Below are positions 16,501 through 28,500 of a stretch of DNA of 64,000 bases, piece by piece (the stretch's first letter is position 1; each line of letters starts with the position of its first letter). The DNA comes from Eopsaltria australis. Lineage: Eukaryota > Chordata > Aves > Passeriformes > Petroicidae. Below the pieces are notes generated by a model that worked only from the letters and a program-made list of their open reading frames with translations, was not told the DNA's origin and made no database searches. Made by a program: the position numbers and the translations under genes. The stretch spans positions 124,001-188,000 of the forward strand of contig JAVTVJ010000969.1 of the NCBI GenBank assembly GCA_034509425.1, in the 5' to 3' direction.

Positions 16501-19500
16501 CTGAATAAAGACTGCAGCATGAGACCATCCTCACTGGGACAGAAGAGGCAGCACATCCTCAGCCCCTGCCAGCCCTTCCCAGGCCGGCAGCTCTGTCCCT
16601 ACCTGATGACCTCGAGCTCCGTGCAGCTCTCGGACTGGTCGGTTCCTTCGGGGGTGGCCTCGGCCGTGTCCCGGGAGGCCGCGTGCACGGGCGTGGTGTC
16701 GGCGGAGGACGGCGCCTCGGGCCTGTCCTCGTTGAAGGGGTTGTGGCGCTGCGTGGGGCTCCTCGGCGCCGCCCTGCTGCCGTTGGCCTCCGAGGCCGTG
16801 GAGCGCGGGCAGCTGAGCGTGTCCGTCAGGTCTCCATCTGCAGGGACAGCAGAAGAGCAGATTGTCACCAGCTCGGGCTCCTGGAGGAGCCAGCCGAGGC
16901 AGCCGCGCGCTGGGGGCTCGGGGCTTGCGTGGGGACCACACCGCTGGCAGGGCCAGCAGCTCCTGCTGAGGAGGGACCCTGCACCCCTCTGCAGTTCAGA
17001 GAATGCCTGAACACCACAGCTCCTCACCCAGGAGCCAGACTGAGGAGTCTGAGGGGTCTTGGGGCCATTGTTCCTGAGCAAGGTGACAGCGAGCGACAAC
17101 GCTGCTGCTTGTCCCCTGCCTCGGGGCTGGGGGAAGGTGCTTGCACAGGTGGAAGGGCAGACACAGAGCCAGCCCTGTGGGGGAGCAGCAATCCTGACGG
17201 AGCTGGCTGCTCTCCTCTGCTCACAGGACACACACTTGGGGGCTGCAGTGTGCTGGAGGGGGGGACACAGCATTCACGGGGGTCTGAGGACAGCAGGTGG
17301 CACAGACAGGGCAGAGCACAAACAGCTGGGCCCGTGTTAGTCTTCAGAGGGAAAAAGAGCAATGGGGAAGGGCTGCAGGAGTCATGCTTGGACTATTATT
17401 ATCCATCACCCATCCAAAATCATGGTTAAAGGAAAGTTATCCACGCCCTTCTCTTCTCCAGCACCATTCCTGGTCTAGTGGAAGGTGTCCCTGCCCATGA
17501 CAAGGGATTGGAATGAGATGATCTTTAAGGTCCCTTCCAACCCAAACCATTCCATGATTCTATGATTTCTTTTCACAGCTAGCTAAAAAGACACCTTGGG
17601 AAGAGAACCACAGCCCTGGCAGACTGATTTGGGGCGTAGGATTTGTAAAACTCTAATCCAGGCAGTTTGTGCTGGATGATTCCAAAATGGCACTTTGTTC
17701 CCACTGAAAAACCTGCCCTGGAGCAGGGAGGGTGTGAGCTCTACCAGGGAAGTCAATTGGGTTTTAATATCTGCATTAAAGGGAAATTCATGGAATCACT
17801 TAGGCTGGAAAGGTCCTCCAAGATCATCGAGTCCAACCATAAATAAAACATTTAAAAGCCATTTCAGGCCTGGGCTCCCAGGCTGCACCACCAAACCCAC
17901 GCCACTTCTTTGGTCTAAATCCTGCTGGTTCTGCTGAGACAAAATACAGAATTTCATCCCAAAATGCATTTGCTGAAAATGGGGAACAACTTTCTTAACC
18001 TCTGCTCTGTCCCCACAGCGAGGAATCCATCTGAGAGCTGACCTGGTAGGGGCTTCTGATGACAGCTTCCCTGTGGCTGAGGAAACTCAGCCTGGAGCAG
18101 TGGTGGATCCCATGGATCCCACCCTGCACGTGGGAGCTGTGAGTGCCCCAAAGCCACAGGGATCTGCCCCCAGCACCCCCTGGCTTCAGCCTCCACCCAA
18201 CACCCACACTGGAGCTGTTGGCTGCCCCTTGGGTTTGGAAATGTGGGACAGGTTGAACCACCTCTGTGCCATCCCTGAGCGTGGGGTGAGACAGAAGCTA
18301 AGAGGGAGCGTGTTAGAGCTGGAGAGCAATCCACATGGAATTCAGGCAGATTGGCCCAAATACTCCCCAAATATTCAGGTAGCTCCATCCAGCTTTGAGC
18401 TGCAAAGGATGGAATGTGGGTGTGTTTCCTCTGGGGGTGAAGCAGAGAGGCTCCTGCTCCAGTGGAGGACATGCACAGGGGCTGCATGTGGAGGAAGAAC
18501 AAATTCCTTTAAACTGGGCAAGTGCTCTTGGCCATAAAGGCCAGAGGTAGCTGGTAAGTGGGTTTAAAAAGTGGTAAAATCAATAAAAATAACAACTGTA
18601 GTGACCCAAACTGAGCATGGCCATGTGCTGGATGTTGGGGCTTCATGGGAGATGTTTTGACACAGGATAGGATGAGCCAGAGAAAACAAAACCTCCCAAA
18701 TTAATCCCTGAAAAATGCCCAAAATTAAAGGCAGCAGAATTAGTTCAGCTTTCCAGGGCTTTCAGGAAACCAATGATGGTGGATCAGTTTTTCAACCAGC
18801 ACCCTGTGTGCTTTACCCCAAAGAGGAAATCCATGGCATGAGGGCAGCTGGCACATCCCACATTTTGGGCCTGTACAGAATTCCATCAGGACAGGGCATT
18901 TGGGTGTTAAAGAAACAAACATGGGAACATGCAGCAAGCTCAGGGGGCAGCAATGCAGAGAGAAAACCAAAATGCTGTAAGAGATGAGCGTGTCCCACCT
19001 TCCCAGTCTCTGCTGGGCATGGTCTGCATTGCTGGAAAGACATCTCCAAAATCATAATCTACAAAAATGAGGGATAAAATTCAGGATTAGAAATACAGGT
19101 AGTGGGGAGGGAAGTGGGGAGAGGGGAGAGTGTGAAGGGGATTTGGGGAGGGAGATGGGAATGGGGAGAAACAAAACAATTGTCCACTGGTATCTGAAAC
19201 ACATGAGAGAACAGGGAATGTGGATGTGAATGAAACCAGCTGCACCAATGGCTGTTCCTTCTGGAACAACCCGTGTCAGGGGACCAGGGAAGGGTGAAGG
19301 CCCCTTTATTCCAGCTGCTGGGAAGCTCAACCACATAAACAGTGTCACCTAGGGCTTGATCCTCTCTGGGAAGCAATTTAATCTCTCTCTGTGCCTCAGT
19401 TTTCCCACTTCACACTTACCTCCCATAGATAATGTGATGTTTGACTCATGAACCTTTGCAAAGCCAGGGATCTGATTAAAGGGAAAAACTTGTCCTCTTA

Positions 19501-22500
19501 TCCTACAATCCCCAGTTCCACCTACACTCTCAGGGTAGAGACATGTTCCTGTTGAAATGATGAACAGGGCAATAGTTACAGGGAAAAGTTCAAGTCCTCC
19601 ACACCAGAGGAGCAGCAGCAATTCCTGCCCTCCTGGGTCCTGATCCCGCATTCCTACATCAGCACCAAACCCCTCTGTGCATGGGGAAACTGAGACACAG
19701 AGCACAGCCTGCCTGGACACATGGAATAGGCTGAGATGATGCCAAACCCAAAATTCATCTCCAGAATCTCCTGGATCTCTACTCCAAAGCCCTCTTCTCT
19801 CGAGCATTAAGCTGCCATCCACCAGGCAGGCCAGAGACACCCAGTGACAGGGACAGGCAGGAGATGTCTGGCACCAAGACATGTTCTGCTGGGGGAGAAG
19901 CAGGGATACAAACCCAGGGATGCAGCAGGACAGTTGCTTATGCCAAACCTCTGGGGACAGAGAACCTTCTTCCTGTGATTTTTATCTCTAGGCTCCTTGT
20001 GCTGTCTCCAGCTTCACTGGGACGCTGGAGATTTGGCATGAGCAAGTCCCTGAAATCAAACTCTTTCCTGAGTGCAGATGTGGTGAGCCCAAACCAGCGC
20101 TGTGCTTCCAAGTCCTTTGTTAAAACAACTCCAATGCCCATCCCAGGCTGTTCCTTCTCAGCATCTTCAGTATCTGCAGGTTCTGTCTCGCTCATAAAAG
20201 GCAACTGGTCACCCTTGTCTTGAGGGAACCCATCTGTGTGTGGGCTCAGTCCCAAACTCCCTGCATCCATCTAACAGTTCACTCCATTACAATTCTATCC
20301 CAGAATCCCTTTTGCTCAAACTGACATAAAAACCAGGATTTTGGATTAGGAACAGTATCAGCAGAGCTGCTGATTCATGTGAACACGGTGGGTGCAGGAC
20401 AGGAGCTCCCTGCTCTGGCTGCAGCAGGTTCATGGGGCACGAGGTACGTGTCTGCCCAGTCCACCAGGAACAACATCCAGCCTCTCTGAAGGGATAAGGG
20501 GATGAGCAGGACAATTTATCAGGCTGCTCAAGATGTGTAAAGAGGAAAAACCAGCACCTCTCAGGCCACTGGCTCTCTTTCCCCTAGAGTGCAGACACAG
20601 AGAAGACTCTGGAAACTACTCCCCACCAGGGCCAGCACTTAAAGGTCTCTGGACTGCAAAACAAGCAGTGAAAAACCTCCCCTGCAGCCCTGTGTCCCTG
20701 CTGACCTGGAAGCCACATTCAGACACAGGCACAGCACTCCAGTTCTTGCTAAAACCCCCAGGATGGGAATGTGGCCTGGGGTGACTGCAGGGAAAGTCCT
20801 TCTCTCCCAGTCTGAGGCACAGAATCGTCACAGAATGGTTTGGGTTGGAAAGGAACTTAAAATTGACCTAATTCCACCCCCTGCCGTGGGCAGGGACACC
20901 TTCCACTATCCCAGGTTGTTCCAAGCCCCGTCCAACCTGGCCTTGGACACTTCCAAAGATGGAGCACCCACAGCTGCTCTGGGGACCCTGTGCCAGGGCC
21001 TCCCCATCCTCACAGGGAGGATTTTCTTCCTAAAATCTAATCTAAATTTTCCATCTTTTCGTTTAAAACTCTTAGTTTAAACCCATTCTGCCTTGTCCTG
21101 TATCCCAAGGACGTAAGACAGGAGAGACTCCCAGCCTGGCTGCTGGGTCTCTCGCCTTGGTCTCTTCCAGTCTCAAATCTGCTGCCTTATCTGAAGGGGA
21201 TGTGGGAACAACACAGCCCTGCCCCCAGAACTCACTGACCCTCACTGGATGGAGCAATGGCACTGTCGTCCCATTCCAGGTTGGTGGAGGTGACAGAGTT
21301 GAAGGAGTTGAGGGAGAGGCTGTCGGAGCCGTGCACGGAGCTGGGCAGGCGCTCCTCGAAGTCCAGCAGGTACTGGGGCTTGTAGTAATCCGGCATGTAC
21401 GGGGCCAGGTCCAGGTAGGGAGCGTCCTGCAGGGCAGGAACACGGCCAGTCAGGCTCCAGTCACTGCCACTGGCACCCCACCAAAACACTGGGACTGTCC
21501 CCTGAAGGCCCCCCTCAGTGTCCATCTCAGAGGAAACCCAGCGGTTTCACCGAGCGTTATCCAGTGGATTTGTGTTTCCTGGAGGGACACCAGGGTTTCG
21601 TACCACACTTGCACAGCTCAGCTCCTTCATCCCCACCAATCTGCTCTGCAGCTGTCTTGTTCCACCTCCAAATAGTGAAGAACTGGGCAACAGGAATAAA
21701 TCCCATTGTTGGATACCCAAAAGTCTTTCCCAAAATCATCACTGTCACATTTTCAGCTGAAGGTCAACAGGAAGATCTGCCCTGGACCAAGCAGTGGGAT
21801 CTGTCCCACCCTGGATTTCCCCTGCTGGACATTCCCACTGTCCCAGAGCCAGGAGAACAGACCAAACACTCACCAGGTCCAAGTCAAAGCGGATGAACTC
21901 CAGTCCAGACACCAGCGTTAAGAACAAGGTCAGATGATCGTGACTGCAGACCAGGGCGTTCCTGCCACAGGAAGAAACAAAAGAGCTTTACAGATGGGGG
22001 AAAGAGGAGAGGCAGCTACAAGGGCCCTTCTGTTTCTTTGGAGGCGTCTCTGAGCTGCCACAGATCAGCCTTGGAGCTGGCAGCCCACTCCTTGCCTCCG
22101 TGAGCAGCCACTGCGTGCTGTCCCCAAACTGAGCCACAGCCACATTTCCAGGTGTCCAGCAGAGCTGGGTGCCTGCACAGGAGCTCAGCAGCTCCTTGGA
22201 AATAATGGAAAAACATAAAGGGGACTTCAGAGTAAAAGCAGGAACTGGGAGAAATGTTTGCAGGGCCTCATAGAGATAAGAGGACAATGCATTCACATCT
22301 GGGACCTTTAAATTAACCACTTAAATCCCACAAGGAAAAAAAAAAATCAAACCCTGATCAACTGCTTGTCCCCCACTGGCAGATTCAGGCTGGCTTCTGA
22401 CAAGGAGGGATGTCAAACACAGCCCAAAGGAGAAGGAGCTAGGATACTCACTTGACATAGTACTTGTGCAGCAGGCTGAGGTTCTCCTGGAACAGCCTCA

Positions 22501-25500
22501 AGTAGCTCTCCAAGGAATTTTCATTGAGGGCAAGGTACAGCCAGGCCCGGCCTGGAAACAGAGCAGCAGAGAGATTTACCTGAAAACACCAGAGAAGGGA
22601 CACAAGCCTAGAAATAATCATGAATTAGTTAAAACCCCTCAGATCATTCATTCATATCCTTTGAGGAGAGCAACTGTGGGGGAAATCTGGGGGAGAAAAT
22701 GTCAGTGATTCATGATTTGGAGCAAAATTGGTGAGAGACAGGTGAAGAAGTAGCCACACAACTGTGTCTCTCCAGCAAGGTGGGAGCCCTGCCAGAAATT
22801 CCAGATGTGGAAGGAGAATCACTGTGAATCAGCCCAGGTGAGATTTGACACAAATCCTGGTGCAGAGAGAGGTGACAGTGGAGTCTGTGCTCAGCTCTGC
22901 TCTCACCAGTACACACCCAGGACATGATGGGTGTTTGCATAAGCAGGCACAGAGGATCTGGGCACGGTCCTGCACCAAAAGTGGCCTCGATGGTCCCAAA
23001 CATCCACTGTGGACAGCTTGGAGCAGGGAGAATGCAGAATCATGCACACGACAGCTACAGCAAAATATGGGGTGAGAGGGGATGCTCCCATCTGCCAGGA
23101 ACCCTTCCTGAGGGCATGGCCCCACAGGGCTTCCATCAGCCACAAACTCTTTCCAAGGGCACGGCCCCACAGAGCTCCCATCTGCCAGGAATCTTTCCCA
23201 AGGGCATGGCCCCTCAGAGCTCCCATCTGCCAGGAATCTTTCCCAAGGGCACAGCCCCTTGGGTTTCAGGCCAGCAGAAGCTGGGCTACACTCAGCACCC
23301 AGCCCTGAGGCATGGTGACATTATTTCTAGAGACCTCACACGGTCGCAGCAGGACTCCCACCTCCTTGGCACAGGCTGCCCAGGGAAGTGGTGGAATCAC
23401 CATCCCTGGAAATGTTCAGACTGTGTGTGGATGTGGCACTAGGGGACGTGGTTTAGTGGTGGACATGGCAGTGCTGGGCTAGTGGCAGGACTCGATGATC
23501 TCAGAGATCCTTTCCAACTTCAATGATTCTGTGATTCCTCTGTCTGTAACCTGGATTCCAATGGCTCCCTCAATCCACCAGCAGCCCCAGCTCCTCAGCA
23601 CAACCTGGGTCTCCCCAGGTGTCCCCAAACCCAGGGCTGGGGACACTGAGCACTCACTGCGTCCCAGGTTGGTGGCCACGTGCTGCAGCACTTCGATCTG
23701 TTTGACGGCTTCGCGGCGCGTGAAGTGAACCACCAGCACCCAGTACCCCGAGGAGAGATCCTGCAGCCTGGAGGAAGAAAAATCCCAGAGGAAAATTAAG
23801 CAAAAGCTTCATGATCTCCACCCCAATCCCTGCCTAGATGCTTTCCCCATGCTGAGGGCTCCACACCAGGCTTTTTCCATGGGGAAAAGCAGCACCCAGA
23901 GGTGGGCTCCAGGCTCACCCGTAGAGCAGAGCGTGGTCCAGGTGTTCACAGAGCCGCTGCAGGACCTTGTCGTGGTTTCTGATGGCTGGTGTCTCATCTT
24001 CACAGGCAGCAAAGTAGCTCTGCAGCTGCAAAAAGAAGAGACAGGATGGCTGGGATGCCCTTCTCCAGCCAGGAGAGGAGAGGAGAGGAGCAGTCAGAGG
24101 TGCCAAAATGCTCAATACCCAGCATTAAACAGTTCTTTGTGATCTCTCAGCTTGCTAAACTCCAATGCAGGTTTTACTTACGGGGTGTAGCTGTTGGTTT
24201 TGAGAGGACCCTAAAGGCCATCACTACAGGGAGAACCTTTCCCAGTGTCCCCACATCTCCCAGCCCAGCAGTGGTGGCTGCACAACCAAGTTCCCCAATG
24301 CAGAGCAGCCTCTTCCTCCCAGCCAACACTACTGCAAGGTCTGGTGGTTCCTCTGCAGCCACCACAAAGTGGTTCAGAGCACAAATAAACCCCAGCTCTG
24401 CTCTGTTTCTGGCTCTGACATGGATGGGAATTTCAGAATTATTCGCTTTTGCCAGAAATCCCACAAATCCCCTTGCACCCAAATCCTATATCCCTTCCCA
24501 GCTGACCCACCGGCCTCCTCCGGCCCCCGGAGCTTACGGATCTATTTAGGTCCTGTCTCACACATCCTTGGCATCCAGGCAGGGAGATTACTCTCCCGGG
24601 ATGTAATCTCAGCTGGATAGGCCATGGCTCTTTGCTGGCAACAAGCAAGAACAGCTCAGCCGAGCCACAACAATATTAGAGACAATATATATATATATGT
24701 TATTTTAATGACCTGACACGTCTTTGCCAAACCTCAGCAGATGATAGATGTGTAAAACCCAAAAACTTGACATTATTGTGCTTGTCCCCCAAAACAGGCT
24801 TCTCCTCCAGAATTACTACTAGAGAAGCTCCTTTAGAAAAATATCATCCAGTCTAGAAGTGAAGTTATCCAGGGGTCAGAGAACACCTCACGGTCCCTGG
24901 GAGCTGATCCCAACAACACTCCTAAGAATATGAACACATGGAGCTCCAACACCCTCGTGTTGGAAGGCCCTGAAGACCTTGAATCCCTCTGGAGCTCTTA
25001 GGTAAGATGGGAGAGCCAGGCGTGTTCCTGCATGGAGCTGGTCCCAGCCCATATGTGGGCAAAACCTGCTGAGCCTGGAGAACTGCAGCCAGAGTTGCCT
25101 TGTCCAGTGGCACAGCCCTGCTCTGCCTGTCCCTGTCCCTCTGTTCCAGCAGCTGAATCCCCTGGGCAAGCAGATGCACAACCAGGTGGTGTTTGCAGAG
25201 GCACCTGTGGGTGCTCTGGAGATACACAGGGGCTTTCACAACACTCAGGTGAGACCTGGAGCATTTCAGCTCAGCAGCTCCTATCCTGTTTGTGGGAGGA
25301 AGCTGTTCCAGAAGATTCCCACTATTCACAGGCAGCCCAGACTGAAGCAGAGAGGAAAATGCCCTCAAATCCCACTATTTAAGAAAAATTTCAGGAGGTA
25401 TTTGCAGCCAGTGTTTGAAGCTGCAGCAAGGACACTGGAGAAAGAAACAAAATCGTAATTTAGAGCCATATCCCCCAGGTGATGGGCAGATGGAGTCATG

Positions 25501-28500
25501 GGGATGATCTTGAAGAGCTGGAGCTCACTAAAATATCCCATGTTTGGGAAGATCAAGGCAGAAGCAAAGATCTCACAGGACATGAGCCAGCATTTGAAGG
25601 CAGAAATTCCCAGCTTGTCCCAAGCAGGCTGTGGGCTCTGCAGACAGCTGGAGCACCCTTGGAGGAGGTTCTGGGTGTTTCTGCAGGCCCTGTGCTGGAC
25701 TGGGGAAATGCAGCTGTGGGGGAGAGCTGAGGGGAACAAGAATAAATCAGGCATTTCATTAGCTCACCACTGAAAAAAAGGAGACACAGCTTGGGGAGGT
25801 CCGTGTGGAGGGAACTTGGAGCCTGTCTGTGCCTCTGACTGCAGGAATTCCTCGTGACAGAGACTCTCCAGGACTGGGCAGTAAAGAGATGAGGAAACAG
25901 AAGTATTTCCTCTTTTTTCTTTCCTCCTTTCCCCCAAAATAACTCAGAACTTTGTCATGCTCCTTCCTGCAGCCAGTGCACAGCTCCCATCCCTCTCCAT
26001 GGATCGAGCCACTCCCATCACCCAAGACAGCAAATGGTGGCTGTCTCCACCTAAAAATGGATTTCTCTTCCCTAGAAAAGCCCAGTCTTCCCCCAGGAAG
26101 GGATTTAGGTTTCGAAGGGCTCGTTCTATGTTACACCAAGGGCTGGTGTCCCTTTTAGCTGCTCTGCAAGGAGCACTGAGTCTCCTGCTCTGCACAAAGC
26201 AGCTCCCCCTCCATCCCCCTTCCTGGGGAGGCTGCTGGAGAACCCAGCCCCAGGGCCATATCCAGAGCAAACCCACCCCAACAGGCTCAGCCCCGTCCCT
26301 GTGGCACATCAGGAGGCAGAGGATGAGCTGGTGTGACTGCTCTGCTCAGTCATGGGGTCACAGCAGCCCAGCAGCAAACGCACACTCAGCACTTTGGGAT
26401 GGGGATCCTGGCACTCCCAGTCACGGCCTTTGGGAGCTGTGGCTCACAGGGAAGCCACAAGGGCTCGCTCCCACTGAGATGTGCCACCACGTCCCCACAC
26501 AGCACTGCACCCAGGGACGGTGCCACTTCCAGCATCCCTCCAAAACAAACACAGCCAGTGGCCTCCTGCACCCAGCCAAGGGCAGGCACGGCTCACTGGA
26601 GCACAGCTCCCAAAAGAGACCAGCCAGGTGAATCCCTGCCCTGCGTGTCCAGGGAGGAAACAAGACACAGCAAGCCTTGGGATCTCCTGGGTGGAGTCAT
26701 CCCTCCAGCCAGGGTGGGGAAAGACTTGCAAAAGATGATGGGGAGGAGTTCTGGCTTGGGAAGAAGGGTGAAGACACACAGAGGAAAGTTAGGATGACAC
26801 AGCTTTCCCAATTGGGGAACAAAATCCAGCAGCACCATTTTTCAAAGATCCAATGTCTAGCTGTAAATTGGCAGGAATTACAACCACAAGCATCGTGGGG
26901 GATGATCCCAGCATCCACCCCTGAGCATGATGATGGCAGCAATGATGTGGCACTGCCCCAGAAAATGGCATTTTATGGAGTGTTTATATGGACTCTCCTG
27001 TAAGTCGTTATAAAACACACATGGATAATTGAACCAGCCTCCCCCTCAGCAGTCAGACCTGTCTGGGAGGTGGTGACCAAACTTCATGAGGCATCCACAA
27101 AGCAGCTCCCTGACACTGCTGGGCTGGAGCCAGGGACATCAGGAAGGAGGCAAATAATTGTGTTAAAAACATCATCCCTGGGTTTTCCGGAGAGATGCTC
27201 TTCCCCTCATCTCCTCTGCGCCCCAAATCCAGAAGGAAGAGCTGAAGGCTGGCTCGGGTGCTGGACTCATGAGGGGCACGGCAGTGCCTGGAGCCCTGAC
27301 CCAGGGCTATTTATAGACATTCCTGTGGCCAAAATAAGCACTGCTGGCATGCAGAAGGCATCCCAGCCGTGCATCCACCGGGATCACCCCGCAGCACCAG
27401 CCAGGTCTGAGCACCAGCACTCCTGGGACAGAACCTGCCTGGGGAGAGGCCCACACCAGCCCAGCCAGGGGCTGAACACACCTGGGACAGCCTGGAGCAG
27501 AAGGGTTTGTCCAACAGGAGCAGAGACCTGGCTGGCACCTTGTCCCCACTGAGGAGGAGGAGGAGGATTTAATTGCTGTTTATCAATCACAAGTTCATGT
27601 TTTTGGCAGTGACACACCCCACCCGACGCTGGCACGCATGAGGGAGGCTATTCCTTGCACAATTTTATAACCTATTAATTGCAGGGGTTCTCAATTAGTG
27701 TGAAGCTTTCCAGGCCGATCTGCAGAGCTCCTGTGTGGCAAGGGAAGCCAGCAAATAATCAGGGAGGTGTTCTGTAAAGCCCATTCCCAAACTGAATTAT
27801 TCTTGTGGTGGCTCCTTTGAAATCTCTCTGGTAATTCTAAAAACTGACAGAAATACTGAAATAGTCTCCTGACCTGGTCAGGGCTGGCCACAACCCAACT
27901 GAGTCCACATCTCCCCTCTGTAAATCTGCCCTGCAGATGTTTCACCAGCAGCTTTCCAACATCAGCTCCATTTCACTTGTTCTGCTTGGTATTTCCCTGG
28001 TAGAACAAACACCCCTTGCATTCCTCAGCTCCTTAACTGGGATAGGAGAGGGGAGAGGTGCTTCAAAACCCTCATCCCCACCCACATATGGACTGAAACG
28101 AGGGATTTTCCCCAGCTGGGAGAGCTGAGCACCCTCAGAAGCAATCCTGGAGCTCCAGGGAGCACAAAAAAGGGCAGCTGACCTTGTCCCAGGTGATGAC
28201 AGCTCAGTGCCAAGGCAGGACACCGTGGGAAGGGCCAGGACAGATACCTCAGAACTGTCACTTTCACACCTGCTCAGGGGGTACAGACATTCAATGGCAC
28301 ATGGATAAAGAGGAGGCTGAACTCCTGTGCCTGGAAAACTCCTAGTTTTCCATACTATCCATAAAAGCAGGCTGAATTTCATGGCAGGGGCACTGGTCTC
28401 TCTCACACACTTGTATGACACAAAGTCCTAGAACTCCAGCTCTAGCAGGACATTGTGGAGGTCACACACATGATCTGACTCAACATTCCTCTCAAGCTTT

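Noticed and set aside
24931..25458. Possible extra PLEKHM2 exon or retroelement gene in intron 1
   Set aside because: Open frames here have no flanking splice signals in suitable phase and no recognisable domain. PLEKHM2 is complete without them.
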